Position numbers and translations under genes: made by a program. The notes beneath the pieces were generated by a model. The model was not told where the DNA came from, did no database searches, and worked only from the letters and a program-made list of their open reading frames with translations. Shown here one piece after another: positions 50,430 to 59,708 of a DNA stretch of 64,000 bases. The stretch covers positions 1-64,000 of the forward strand of contig NZ_CABUOD010000017.1 of NCBI RefSeq assembly GCF_902493135.1, in the 5' to 3' direction. Position 1 is the first letter of the stretch; each line of letters starts with the position of its first letter. The stretch is from an uncultured Parabacteroides sp. GTDB taxonomy: Bacteria; Bacteroidota; Bacteroidia; Bacteroidales; Tannerellaceae.

Positions 50430-53138
50430 ATGAATTATTACCTATATTGTCTCCGCCGGCTCACCCGGCTTATTCTTCTGTTATGGATAGTTTTCAGAAT
50501 TGCGCCGCTCGCCGCACAGGACCGGGCGGCGCGTCTGGACTTCCAGGTCCGGCAGGCCGCACTGGACGCTTTCGTCCGCCAGTTGGAGGATTCTACCGGC
50601 TTTTCGTTTATCTACGGCGAGAAGGTACGGCTCCGGCAGCCGGTCACCCTCGATGTCCGCCGAAAGACCATCGAGGAAATCTTGCAATATGCTTTCGGGC
50701 AGGAAGCGATCGCGTTTAAAATCTCCGGTACGCACGTCTTGTTGAGTGAGCGGCCTGTCTCCCGCAGCTATACGGTTAGCGGATATATTGCCGATTCCTT
50801 GTCGTCGGAAACGCTGATCGGGGCCAATATCTTGGAAACCGGCCGGCATACCGGGACTTCGACAAACCCTTTCGGGTTCTACAGCCTTACCTTGCCGGAA
50901 GGAGAGACCGGACTTTCCTTTTCTTATTTAGGATATGAAACCAAGCATTGCCGTTTCCTCTTAAGCCGGGACACCGTGATGAACATCCGCCTGCAGACCC
51001 ATAACCGGTTGGCGGAAGTCATCGTCCTTTCCGATAAAAAAGAGACGGGCATCCGGGCAACGGGCATGAGCACGTTGGACATCCCGATGACGCAGATCAG
51101 GAATACTCCGGCTATCTTGGGAGAGGCCGACATCCTCAAGACGATCCAGCTGATGCCCGGCGTACAGGCCGGAACGGAAGGATTCAGCGGTCTGTATGTG
51201 CGGGGTGGCGGACCGGACCAGAACCTGATCCTTCTCGATGGCATTCCCATCTATAATGCCGACCATATGTTAGGCGTGTTCTCCATCTTCACCCCGGAAG
51301 CGATGAAAAAGGTCACGCTTTTCAAAGGTTCCTTTCCCGCCCGCTACGGCGGACGCCTGTCTTCGATCGTGGATATCCGGACGAACGACGGCGATATGCG
51401 GCATTATCACGGCACGGTCAGCATCGGCCTGTTGACAAGCAAGCTGCATCTCGAAGGCCCGATCCTGAAAGACAGAACCTCTTTTTGTCTGACCGGCCGC
51501 CGCACCTATCTCGACCTGATGGCGAGGCCGTTCTTACCGGAGGACAAGAAATACGATTACTATTTCTATGATATCAACGCCAAGGTGAATCATAAGTTTT
51601 CCGACCGCAGCCGCCTGTTCCTCAGCTTCTACAAGGGGAAAGATCATTATGACTACAAGCAGGACAAGGAATATGACGGCTATTCGAATCATTATGGGCC
51701 GAGCATGTATTTCTACAACAGTCGGATCGATTTCAACTGGGGGAACACGATTGCCGCCGGACGGTGGAATTATGTCTTCAACAGCCGGTTGTTCAGCAAT
51801 ACGACCGTTGCATACAACCATTATCAGGTGGGCATGGCAGACAGTTACCGGAAAGACATCATCGAAACGGATAAAGACGGCAATCTGATAACCGATAAAA
51901 ACGAATCGTATGTCTATAATTCCGATTACCGTTCCGGAATACATGACTATAGTTTCCATACGGACTTCGATTATATGCCTGTCCCGGACCATCATGTCAA
52001 GTTCGGACTTTCCTATCTGTATCATACTTTCCGGCCGGAGGTGACGACCTCGCGTGTGAAAGAAGCGGCAGACGGGCAGACGGCACAGGACACCGTCTAC
52101 AACGATTCCTCGAACAGCTATCTGCACGGGCACGAGTTCTCGCTTTATGCCGAAGACAATGCCGATATCGGCGACCGTCTGAGCCTGAATGCCGGCATCC
52201 ACCTTTCCTTGTTTTCCATACAAGGGAGAGGTTACTGGTCGGCCCAGCCTCGTCTCTCCGCCCGTTATCGCTTTCATGACGATTTTGCGGCAAAAGCCTC
52301 CTTCACGCAGATGGAACAGTATGTGCACCTGCTGTCATCCTCGCCGATTTCGCTGCCGACCGACTTATGGGTCCCGGTTACTAAAAACATCCGCCCGATG
52401 CGCTCCTTCCAGTATGCCGCAGGCGGCTATTATACCGGTGTGAAAGGGTGGGAGTTCTCTCTGGAAGGCTATTATAAGGATATGCATAATGTATTGGAAT
52501 ACCAGGATGGCGCCACCTTTTTCGGATCATCCGGCGGATGGCAGGAAAAGGTGGAGATGGGCCGGGGACGCTCGTTCGGCTTGGAGATTTTAGCCCAGAA
52601 GACCATCGGGAAAACAACGGGATGGCTGGGTTATACGATCGCCAAGAGCGACCGACGGTTCAAGGACGGGACGGTCAACAACGGCGAGCGTTTCCCTTAT
52701 AAATACGACCGCCGCCACAACATCAACCTCTGTGTGAACCATGCTTTCAGCAAGAAAACGGATATAGGGATCACCTGGATCTTCAATACGGGAGGAACGG
52801 CTACGGTTGCCGAACAGCGTACCGGAACGGCATCGGGCAACTTGATCGACTATATTTCCCATCGCAACAATTACCGTCTCCCTGTCAGCCACCGGTTGAA
52901 TCTGAGCATCAATTTCCATAAGAAACTGCGCCGCGGGATGCAGACCTGGAATATTTCGATCTATAACGCCTACAATGCCATGACTCCGAATCTTGTCTAT
53001 AAGGAAGAAGAATATATCGGTGTGGAGCATACGACGCCGGATGGCGGCAATGAGACAATCTGGAAGCGGAAAACGAGGCTGATAAAGCAAACGCTTCTGC
53101 CTTGTATCCCTTCGATTACTTATACGTACCGGTTCTAA
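50430..53138 (+). CDS. TonB-dependent receptor with STN and carboxypeptidase-like regulatory domains
   Basis: The 902-residue outer-membrane receptor has a signal region, an STN domain (about residues 30-105, LDFQVRQAALDAFVRQLEDS), a CarboxypepD_reg-like domain (YTVSGYIADSLSSETLIGAN), a plug (ILKTIQLMPGVQAGTEGFSG, LYVRGGGPDQNLILLDGIP) and a C-terminal barrel ending in SITYTYRF. The STN domain implies signalling to the FecR protein three bases upstream. It imports an unknown ligand with a DUF4249 lipoprotein, not a SusD-like one. Confidence 0.92.
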   Translation: MNYYLYCLRRLTRLILLLWIVFRIAPLAAQDRAARLDFQVRQAALDAFVRQLEDSTGFSFIYGEKVRLRQPVTLDVRRKTIEEILQYAFGQEAIAFKISGTHVLLSERPVSRSYTVSGYIADSLSSETLIGANILETGRHTGTSTNPFGFYSLTLPEGETGLSFSYLGYETKHCRFLLSRDTVMNIRLQTHNRLAEVIVLSDKKETGIRATGMSTLDIPMTQIRNTPAILGEADILKTIQLMPGVQAGTEGFSGLYVRGGGPDQNLILLDGIPIYNADHMLGVFSIFTPEAMKKVTLFKGSFPARYGGRLSSIVDIRTNDGDMRHYHGTVSIGLLTSKLHLEGPILKDRTSFCLTGRRTYLDLMARPFLPEDKKYDYYFYDINAKVNHKFSDRSRLFLSFYKGKDHYDYKQDKEYDGYSNHYGPSMYFYNSRIDFNWGNTIAAGRWNYVFNSRLFSNTTVAYNHYQVGMADSYRKDIIETDKDGNLITDKNESYVYNSDYRSGIHDYSFHTDFDYMPVPDHHVKFGLSYLYHTFRPEVTTSRVKEAADGQTAQDTVYNDSSNSYLHGHEFSLYAEDNADIGDRLSLNAGIHLSLFSIQGRGYWSAQPRLSARYRFHDDFAAKASFTQMEQYVHLLSSSPISLPTDLWVPVTKNIRPMRSFQYAAGGYYTGVKGWEFSLEGYYKDMHNVLEYQDGATFFGSSGGWQEKVEMGRGRSFGLEILAQKTIGKTTGWLGYTIAKSDRRFKDGTVNNGERFPYKYDRRHNINLCVNHAFSKKTDIGITWIFNTGGTATVAEQRTGTASGNLIDYISHRNNYRLPVSHRLNLSINFHKKLRRGMQTWNISIYNAYNAMTPNLVYKEEEYIGVEHTTPDGGNETIWKRKTRLIKQTLLPCIPSITYTYRF

Positions 53139-53155
53139 TAAAAAAGGAATAGAAA

Positions 53156-54163
53156 ATGAAAAAGAATTTGTCCATATTATTCATGATGGCTTCCGTGCTG
53201 TTCCCGGCTTGTGAGAATGAACTTCCATACATGGACAAGCCGCAGGTACCGCAACTCCTGATGAACGCTTTCCTCGAAGCCGGAAAAGGAGAAAACGGAG
53301 TGTCCTTGCGCTTGATCGATGCCGACGAGCAACAGGCGGATTGTGTTTCCAATGGTTCCATCACCGTATATGTCAACGGCGAAAAGACCGAAACGGCGCA
53401 GGTGGAGAAGGTCTATGATTCTTTCAATGATTCCAATTGCACATTGAAAACTCCTTTCCGTCCCGGTGACCGTATCCGTTTTGAGGCGACAGCCGAAGAC
53501 GGGCGATACGAGGCAGGCTGCGAGGTGGAAATCCCGTTGCCGATTGAGGAGCCTATCCATGTGGATACGCTTCGTACGCAACTGAGAGGGAGCTATAGCA
53601 TGATGGATTGTATGCAATACAAAATAACGGTCCGCGACCGCCCGAACGAGAAAAACTATTACCGTCTTATTATCGAAGAAAATACATACAGGATCGCTTC
53701 GGAAACGGGTATCCAATACGGTCCCTTTTCCTCTTATCCCGAAATTATCAACCAGGAGGATATCGTGTTGACCGACGGGCATCTTACGACTGCCGACGAT
53801 GACAAGTTCGGTATCCTGGACTTGACTGTCCGTAATCTCAGCAATGTCTTCACGGACGGCCGGTTTGAAAATGGTTCATATACCCTTAAAGTCTACACCT
53901 CTATCCCGTATATTAGCGAATTAAACAGAAAAGATCATTTTTACTTGGATGTCACGGTCCGGCTGCTGAGCATATCACAATCTTATTATCGTTATTTGCG
54001 TGCGATGAACTGCCTGAATTCGGAAGATTATAACGAAACCTTTATGGAGCCGGTCATCGTCCCTCAAAACATATCGGGTGGCTTAGGCTTTGTCGGAACC
54101 TCCTCCGAACAGCGGGTTACCTTGCGTATAGTCGACCGGCCGCCGTTGTCGTATCCGAAGTGA
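53156..54163 (+). CDS. DUF4249 domain lipoprotein
   Basis: The 335-residue protein has a signal peptide with a lipobox-like FPAC (about residue 19) and the typical DUF4249 start ENELPYMDKPQVPQLLMNAF. DUF4249 proteins accompany certain Bacteroidetes TonB receptors as surface partners. The gene follows the receptor by 17 bases. Ligand unknown. Convergent DUF308 gene lies 237 bases on, past a palindrome array. Confidence 0.82.
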   Translation: MKKNLSILFMMASVLFPACENELPYMDKPQVPQLLMNAFLEAGKGENGVSLRLIDADEQQADCVSNGSITVYVNGEKTETAQVEKVYDSFNDSNCTLKTPFRPGDRIRFEATAEDGRYEAGCEVEIPLPIEEPIHVDTLRTQLRGSYSMMDCMQYKITVRDRPNEKNYYRLIIEENTYRIASETGIQYGPFSSYPEIINQEDIVLTDGHLTTADDDKFGILDLTVRNLSNVFTDGRFENGSYTLKVYTSIPYISELNRKDHFYLDVTVRLLSISQSYYRYLRAMNCLNSEDYNETFMEPVIVPQNISGGLGFVGTSSEQRVTLRIVDRPPLSYPK

Positions 54164-54242
54164 ACTGCCGGAAGGACTGTGCTAAGTGTAAGGCCGTATT
54201 TATTAAGCGGAAGATGGCCGGCGAATGATCATAAAGCTACAG

Positions 54243-54368
54243 CGAGAAAAGATTTTCGTCTTATGAGGGGCTTTTTCCCATAAGGATGAGAATCTTTTCT
54301 CGTCGTAATGAGAAACTTTTCTCATGCGGATGAGAATATATTCTCTCCCCGGTGAGAAAGTTTTCTCA
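54243..54368. repeat. Array of palindromes with about 22-base periodicity
   Basis: Six inverted-repeat units have centres at about 54251.5, 54272, 54294.5, 54316.5, 54338.5 and 54360.5. The last four are exactly 22 bases apart and share TGAGAA/TTCTCA arms, e.g. ATGAGAAACTTTTCTCAT (54308-54325), GAGAATATATTCTC (54332-54345) and TGAGAAAGTTTTCTCA (54353-54368). The array fills most of the gap between two convergent genes. Confidence 0.8.
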
Positions 54369-54400
54369 TGGATTGGAAACTGCTGAGAAAAGCATACGAT

Positions 54401-54979
54401 TTATTCGTTGTATTCTTTGTTCCGTTTGTGCAAGCTCTTCAGTTCGAAGGAAAGCATAACCCGGAAGATGCCGATGATCAGCAAAGTGTATGCGATCATA
54501 TAGACAAGGGATAACGCTCCGAGGCCCGGTTGCCAGATAATGCCGATGCTGCAAAGGATTGCCAGTATGCCGAAAGCCATATACCAGCCCCAGTTGCGTG
54601 TCCCGTAGCGTTTCAGGTCCATAGCGTAGCCGGTTGAAGCGAAACCGCGGAACATCAGCCAGAAGGCGACGATGAAAGGCAGCACTGCCATGCTCAGGCC
54701 GATATTGGCCATCAGGTAGATACCTAAGATCAGGTCGATGATACCGCTTGCCAGATACCAACCCCAACTGGAAATATTCTTTCTATTGGTGACGGCAAAA
54801 AGAATTTCCAACGTGCCGCTGACAAACATGGATACACTAAACAAAACACTCAGTGCGACATAACTTGCCAGCGGTGTGAACATCAGGCAGATTGCGATGA
54901 GGATATAAAGCAGGCCCAACAGCAGGGAAACCCACCAGTTTTTTACTCCGAAGTTGATTGTGTCAATAAAAGTCTTCAT
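54401..54979 (-). CDS. DUF308 / HdeD-family membrane protein
   Basis: The 192-residue protein has six predicted membrane helices in three repeated pairs (WWVSLLLGLLYILIAICLMF, YVALSVLFSVSMFVSGTLEI and similar), the mark of DUF308 proteins such as HdeD. E. coli HdeD helps survival in acid at high cell density; the role in Bacteroidales is unknown. It stands alone on the minus strand. Confidence 0.85.
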   Translation of the reverse strand: MKTFIDTINFGVKNWWVSLLLGLLYILIAICLMFTPLASYVALSVLFSVSMFVSGTLEILFAVTNRKNISSWGWYLASGIIDLILGIYLMANIGLSMAVLPFIVAFWLMFRGFASTGYAMDLKRYGTRNWGWYMAFGILAILCSIGIIWQPGLGALSLVYMIAYTLLIIGIFRVMLSFELKSLHKRNKEYNE

Positions 54980-55073
54980 AATAAATTCGTTTTTTAATTA
55001 TTTTGAAATCTACTTTGTAACAAACCTTTGGAAAGAAAAGTTTCATCGGGCCGGTAAAGTGAATTATTTTTAA

Positions 55074-55081
55074 TACATTTG
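55074..55081 (+). promoter_or_regulatory. Putative -7 element for the rfbA-fcl-gmd genes
   Basis: TACATTTG matches TAnnTTTG. The transcript would start near 55088 and have a leader of about 110 bases containing the 7-base repeats. Confidence 0.5.
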
Positions 55082-55102
55082 CCCCCCGGTATATTTATTA
55101 AG

Positions 55103-55190
55103 GATTTATGATTTTAGATTTATGATTTATTATTGATACATGATTCCAGTATCATAAATCATAAATCATAAATCATAAATCATAAATCAT
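55103..55190 (+). repeat. 7-base tandem repeats (ATAAATC) with inverted copies in the rfbA leader
   Basis: From 55151 to 55190 the unit ATAAATC repeats more than five times, and 55103-55144 holds copies of the reverse complement (GATTTAT). The two sides can pair into a long AT-rich hairpin ending nine bases before the rfbA start codon. Confidence 0.8.
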
Positions 55191-55198
55191 AGAAGATT

Positions 55199-56083
55199 AT
55201 GAAAGGTATTGTTTTAGCAGGAGGGTCCGGTACGCGCTTGTATCCGATAACCAAAGGGGTTTCAAAACAGTTATTGCCTATTTATGATAAACCGATGATC
55301 TATTATCCGGTGTCAGTCTTGATGCTGGCGGGAATACGTGAGATATTGGTGATTTCCACACCGCAGGATCTTCCCGGTTTCAGGCGTCTGTTAGGAGACG
55401 GTTCCGATTATGGTGTCCGCTTCGAGTATGCCGAACAACCTTCGCCTGACGGATTGGCACAAGCTTTTTTGATCGGCGAGGAGTTCATCGGGAAGGATTC
55501 CGTTTGCCTGGTCTTAGGTGATAATATCTTTTACGGACAGAGCTTCACGGCTATGTTAAAAGGCGCCGTTGCCAATGCGGAAAACGAACAAAAAGCAACC
55601 GTCTTCGGTTACTACGTCAATGATCCGGAACGCTACGGCGTGGCCGAATTCGACGAGGCGGGTAATGTGTTGAGCATTGAAGAAAAGCCGGCATGCCCCA
55701 AATCGAATTATGCGGTTGTCGGTCTCTATTTCTACCCGAATAAGGTGGTGGAAGTCGCCAAACGGATCCGACCTTCCGCCCGCGGGGAACTGGAGATTAC
55801 GACTGTCAACCAGGAATTCCTAAAGGAGGAGGAATTGAAAGTCCGGCTCTTGGGGCGTGGTTTTGCATGGCTTGACACCGGCACGCACGATTCTCTTTCC
55901 GAAGCCTCTACCTTCGTCGAGGTGATAGAGAAGCGGCAAGGACTGAAAATAGCCTGCCTGGAAGAAGTGGCTTACCGGAACGGCTGGATCGATGCGGAAC
56001 GGTTGAGGCGGGTTGCCACTCCGATGCTGAAGAACCAATATGGACAATATCTGCTGAATTTGATAAAAGGAGAGAATGAATAA
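55199..56083 (+). CDS. rfbA: Glucose-1-phosphate thymidylyltransferase
   Basis: The 294-residue enzyme makes dTDP-glucose from glucose-1-phosphate and dTTP, the first step toward dTDP-rhamnose and related sugars. Seen are GIVLAGGSGTRLYPITKGVS with the nucleotide-binding glycine loop, KPMIYYPVSVLMLAGIREIL, EQPSPDGLAQAFLIGE and LGDNIFYG. rfbB, rfbC and rfbD are not adjacent. It overlaps fcl by eight bases. Confidence 0.95.
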   Translation: MKGIVLAGGSGTRLYPITKGVSKQLLPIYDKPMIYYPVSVLMLAGIREILVISTPQDLPGFRRLLGDGSDYGVRFEYAEQPSPDGLAQAFLIGEEFIGKDSVCLVLGDNIFYGQSFTAMLKGAVANAENEQKATVFGYYVNDPERYGVAEFDEAGNVLSIEEKPACPKSNYAVVGLYFYPNKVVEVAKRIRPSARGELEITTVNQEFLKEEELKVRLLGRGFAWLDTGTHDSLSEASTFVEVIEKRQGLKIACLEEVAYRNGWIDAERLRRVATPMLKNQYGQYLLNLIKGENE

Positions 56084-57146
56084 GGAGAGTAAAATATTTG
56101 TAGCAGGTCATCGGGGACTGGTCGGTTCCGCCATTCTGAAGAATCTGAAGGCGAAAGGTTACACGAACTTCGTCCTGCGTACGCATGCGGAACTGGATTT
56201 GACCGACCAGCAGGCCGTTCATGATTTCTTTGCTGCCGAAAAGCCGGAATATGTGTTCCTCTCGGCCGCCCATGTCGGAGGGATTATGGCGAACAGCCGC
56301 TACCGGGCTGACTTCATCTACGAGAATCTGATGATTCAGAACAATGTGATTCATGCTTCTTATCTGAATGAGGTAAAGAAACTCCTGTTCTTGGGCAGTA
56401 CTTGTATCTATCCGGGAAATGCTCCGCAACCGATGCCGGAGGATTGCTTGCTCACTTCGCCACTCGAATATACGAATGAACCCTACGCGATAGCCAAGAT
56501 AGCCGGGATCAAGATGTGCGAGAGTTACAACTTGCAATACGGGACTAACTATATCGCAGTGATGCCGACCAACCTGTATGGCCCGAATGATAATTTTAAT
56601 CTGGAGACTTCGCATGTGCTGCCGGCCATGATTCGTAAAGTGCATTTAGGCAAGTGTCTTTTCGAAGGGGATTGGGGTTCGCTCCGGAAGGACCTGAATA
56701 CGCGTCCGGTTGAAAACGTATCCGGCGATGCTTCCGAATCCGAGATATTGGATGTGCTTGCCAAGTACGGCATCTATCCGGGTAAAGTGGAGTTGTGGGG
56801 GACTGGCAAACCGCTTCGTGAGTTCCTTTGGAGCGAGGAGATGGCGGATGCTTCCGTCTATGTGATGGAGAAGGTCGATTTTGCCGATGTCCGTCCTGCT
56901 ACCGGCGATATCCGGAATACGCATATCAATATAGGTACTGGCAAGGAACTTTCTATCCGTGAAGTGGCTTCCCTGATCCGGGAAAAGGTAGGGTTTACAG
57001 GTGAGATCGTGTTTGATTCGTCCAAACCGGACGGGACGATGCGCAAACTGACGGACGTCACGAAGTTGCATACTTTGGGCTGGCATCATACGATTGAGAT
57101 AGACGAAGGGGTTGAGCGCCTTTATGGCTGGTACTTGGAGAATTAA
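56076..57146 (+). CDS. fcl: GDP-L-fucose synthase
   Basis: The 356-residue short-chain dehydrogenase converts GDP-4-keto-6-deoxymannose to GDP-L-fucose. Seen are the NADP motif VAGHRGLVGSAILKNLKAKG, the catalytic LFLGSTCIYP and YAIAKIAGIKMCESY (YxxxK). With gmd it supplies GDP-fucose, used for fucosylated capsule and glycoproteins in Bacteroidales. Confidence 0.95.
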   Translation: MNKESKIFVAGHRGLVGSAILKNLKAKGYTNFVLRTHAELDLTDQQAVHDFFAAEKPEYVFLSAAHVGGIMANSRYRADFIYENLMIQNNVIHASYLNEVKKLLFLGSTCIYPGNAPQPMPEDCLLTSPLEYTNEPYAIAKIAGIKMCESYNLQYGTNYIAVMPTNLYGPNDNFNLETSHVLPAMIRKVHLGKCLFEGDWGSLRKDLNTRPVENVSGDASESEILDVLAKYGIYPGKVELWGTGKPLREFLWSEEMADASVYVMEKVDFADVRPATGDIRNTHINIGTGKELSIREVASLIREKVGFTGEIVFDSSKPDGTMRKLTDVTKLHTLGWHHTIEIDEGVERLYGWYLEN

Positions 57147-57165
57147 GAATTAAAAATTAAAAATA
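57147..57165 (+). repeat. AT-rich AATTAAA repeat between fcl and gmd
   Basis: Two to three copies of the AATTAAAA unit seen also at 33601-33630. Confidence 0.5.
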
Positions 57166-57196
57166 GGGAGGTTGTTGCGTCTTCCGTTTAACAACG

Positions 57197-58348
57197 ATGA
57201 GTAAAGTTGCTTTAATAACAGGAATAACAGGACAGGACGGGGCTTACCTGGCCGAGTACCTGATCAAGAAAGGATATGTAGTGCATGGTATCAAACGCCG
57301 GTCGTCCATGTTCAACACGGATCGTATCGACCATCTTTATCAGGACCCGCATGTGGAAAATCGTAACCTGATCCTACATTATGGTGACCTGACCGACAGT
57401 TTGAACCTGACTCGCATCATCGGTGAGATCCAGCCGGATGAAATTTATAATCTGGCGGCCATGAGTCATGTGAAAGTGAGTTTCGATACTCCCGAATATA
57501 CGGCTAATGCCGATGGTCTGGGTGTTTTGCGTATTCTTGAAGCGGTTCGTTTGCTGAACCTGATCCCCAAGACACGCATTTATCAGGCTTCCACATCCGA
57601 ACTTTATGGCCTGGTGCAGGAAGTGCCGCAGAAAGAGACGACTCCTTTTTATCCGAGAAGTCCGTATGCCGTGGCCAAACTTTATGGCTACTGGATAACG
57701 GTGAACTATCGTGAAGCTTATAAAATGCATGCATCGAACGGTATTTTGTTCAACCATGAATCTCCCTTGAGAGGGGAAACATTCGTGACCCGTAAGGTGA
57801 CGCGGGCCGTCTCCCGGATTGCCTTGGGCATGCAGAAAAAGGTTTACATGGGGAATCTTTCTTCCAAACGTGACTGGGGACATGCAAAGGACTATGTCCG
57901 TGCGATGTATGCTATCCTCCAGCAGGACGAACCGTCCGATTATGTCATTGCGACGGGGATCACGACCACCATCCGCGACTTCTTGAAAATGGCGTTCGCC
58001 GAGATAGGCGTGGAAATTATTTTTAAAGGAGATAATGTTAATGAGGTGGCTGTCTTAAACTATATTGACGAAAATGTGTTTATTGAAAGAGTCGGCGAGG
58101 CTTATCTCGATAATATAAGGAAACGGATTGGGGATGAGGTCGTTGGTGTAGATCCACAGTATTTCCGTCCGACCGAAGTCGATTTGCTGATCGGCGATGC
58201 GACAAAGGCGCGTACTCGTTTGGGATGGGAACCTAAGTACGACTTGGCAGCTTTGATTGAGGATATGATGTCGAACGATATAAAGTTGATGAAGAAGGAA
58301 TCGTATCTTAGAAAAGGCGGCTATGAAATCTTGAATTATTTCGAGTAG
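57197..58348 (+). CDS. gmd: GDP-mannose 4,6-dehydratase
   Basis: The 383-residue SDR enzyme makes GDP-4-keto-6-deoxymannose, the substrate of fcl. Seen are ALITGITGQDGAYLAEYLIK, GIKRRSSMFNTDRIDHLY, the YQASTSELYG active site region and SPYAVAKLYGYWITVNYREA (YxxxK). The order fcl then gmd, 50 bases apart, fits one pathway unit. Confidence 0.97.
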   Translation: MSKVALITGITGQDGAYLAEYLIKKGYVVHGIKRRSSMFNTDRIDHLYQDPHVENRNLILHYGDLTDSLNLTRIIGEIQPDEIYNLAAMSHVKVSFDTPEYTANADGLGVLRILEAVRLLNLIPKTRIYQASTSELYGLVQEVPQKETTPFYPRSPYAVAKLYGYWITVNYREAYKMHASNGILFNHESPLRGETFVTRKVTRAVSRIALGMQKKVYMGNLSSKRDWGHAKDYVRAMYAILQQDEPSDYVIATGITTTIRDFLKMAFAEIGVEIIFKGDNVNEVAVLNYIDENVFIERVGEAYLDNIRKRIGDEVVGVDPQYFRPTEVDLLIGDATKARTRLGWEPKYDLAALIEDMMSNDIKLMKKESYLRKGGYEILNYFE

Positions 58349-58370
58349 AGTCGAACTTTTATTGTTTTTA

Positions 58371-58402
58371 TTTGTTATAATTAGAAAAAGAGTTAATTTT
58401 GC
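58371..58402 (+). promoter_or_regulatory. Promoter of the OmpA-family gene
   Basis: TTTG (58371-58374) and TAATTTTG (58395-58402) are 20 bases apart, a full match to the Bacteroidetes consensus. A strong promoter fits an abundant outer-membrane protein. Confidence 0.8.
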
Positions 58403-58459
58403 ACTATGTTTGAGCAAATATTATAGGTAATTGATTGTTTAATTAAAATGTTGATGAAT

Positions 58460-59608
58460 ATGAAGACTAAAGTATTACTTTTAGCTTTGTTATCAGGTTT
58501 CGTTTTCTCTGTGTCTGCACAGGAATTTAAACCTCAGGTTGGATTTAGCAATGAGGCAGGCTATAAAACAAACTTTAAAAAGAACAAAGCTGGCGACAAC
58601 TGGTTTATCTCTATTGCAGGTGGTGCAAGTGTTTTGTTTGGCGATCAGAACAATGAAGCCGATTTTAAGAATCGTTTGAATTTCGCTCCACAGTTCTCCG
58701 TCGGTAAGTGGTTTAATCCGTATTTGGCTCTGCGTCTCCAGTTGAATGGCGGCGTATTGCATGGTTTTGAAAATACCGGTGCTACATTCATGCAGCACAA
58801 TAAATACGCAGCTGCTCATGCCGATTTGTTGTGGGACGTAACTAATTTCTGGGCTCCTTATAACGAAAAGAAGGTGTTCCGTTTGATTCCGTGGATCGGT
58901 CTTGGTTATGCACAGCGTTTCAAGAACTCTGATGATAACGGAGGTATTGCAAGAACAGAATCTCCGACGGTTAACTTCGGTATCTTGACTGCATTCCGTT
59001 TGAGCAAACGCGTAGATCTGAACGTTGAAGTTCAGGGTTCATTGCTGAACGAACAGTTTAACCGCGTTTCTATGTATCACCTGACTGACGGTATCGGACA
59101 GTTGAGCGCAGGTTTGACTTTCAAACTGGGTAAGACTGATTTCGAAGTATTGGAACCGATGGACTATGCTTTGCTGAACGACCTGAACGGTCAGATCAAC
59201 GCCTTGCGTGCTGAAAACGACGAGTTGAGCAAACGTCCGGTTTCTTGTCCTGAATGTGAAGAAGTTGTAACTAATGTTGTTAACAACTATGTAGACAATG
59301 TAGTGTACTTCCGTATCAATAGCGCTAAGATCGACAAGAACCAGCAGGTTAGCATCTTTAATACTGCACAGTTCATGAAAGATAACAATGTGCCTATCAA
59401 AGTCATCGGTTATGCTGATAAGAAAACAGGTACAGGTTCTTACAATATGCAGCTTTCAGAAAAGCGTGCAAGAGCCGTTGCCAAAGAGTTGATCGACAAA
59501 TACGGTATCTCTTCTAACCAGATCACGATCGAGTGGAAGGGCTCTGACGTTCAACCATACAGCGAAAACAATTGGAACCGCGTGGTTATCATGTCTGCAA
59601 ATAATTAA
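58460..59608 (+). CDS. OmpA-family outer-membrane protein
   Basis: The 382-residue protein has a signal peptide (MKTKVLLLALLSGFVFSVSA), an N-terminal beta-barrel (to about residue 225) and a C-terminal OmpA-like peptidoglycan-binding domain: VVYFRINSAKIDKNQQ, VIGYADKKTGTGSYNMQLSE and KRARAVAKELIDKYGI. It anchors the outer membrane to the cell wall. The ATG at 58460 is chosen because it begins the signal peptide. It has its own promoter and terminator. Confidence 0.92.
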   Translation: MKTKVLLLALLSGFVFSVSAQEFKPQVGFSNEAGYKTNFKKNKAGDNWFISIAGGASVLFGDQNNEADFKNRLNFAPQFSVGKWFNPYLALRLQLNGGVLHGFENTGATFMQHNKYAAAHADLLWDVTNFWAPYNEKKVFRLIPWIGLGYAQRFKNSDDNGGIARTESPTVNFGILTAFRLSKRVDLNVEVQGSLLNEQFNRVSMYHLTDGIGQLSAGLTFKLGKTDFEVLEPMDYALLNDLNGQINALRAENDELSKRPVSCPECEEVVTNVVNNYVDNVVYFRINSAKIDKNQQVSIFNTAQFMKDNNVPIKVIGYADKKTGTGSYNMQLSEKRARAVAKELIDKYGISSNQITIEWKGSDVQPYSENNWNRVVIMSANN

Positions 59609-59630
59609 TTAATTATTGATTATATCCCGA

Positions 59631-59664
59631 AAGGCTGCACATAATCGTGTGCAGCCTTTTTTTT
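59631..59664 (+). terminator. Intrinsic terminator of the OmpA-family gene
   Basis: AAGGCTGCACA (59631-59641) pairs perfectly with TGTGCAGCCTT (59648-59658) around a six-base loop and is followed by a run of T. A classic rho-independent terminator 22 bases after the stop codon. Confidence 0.93.
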
Positions 59665-59680
59665 GCTCGGAAATAATGCT

Positions 59681-59688
59681 TATTTTTG
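59681..59688 (+). promoter_or_regulatory. Putative -7 element for the sugar-phosphate transferase gene
   Basis: TATTTTTG matches TAnnTTTG 20 bases before the start codon at 59709; it follows directly after the OmpA terminator. Confidence 0.55.
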
Positions 59689-59708
59689 CATGATTTTAGC
59701 GCGTTATT

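Noticed and set aside
54243..54368. Palindrome array considered as a CRISPR array or as integron attC sites.
   Set aside because: The inter-palindrome parts are only a few bases, so there are no spacers, and no cas or integron integrase genes lie beside it.
55103..55190. Repeats before rfbA considered as a CRISPR array.
   Set aside because: Units are seven bases long, contiguous, without spacers, and no cas genes are near.
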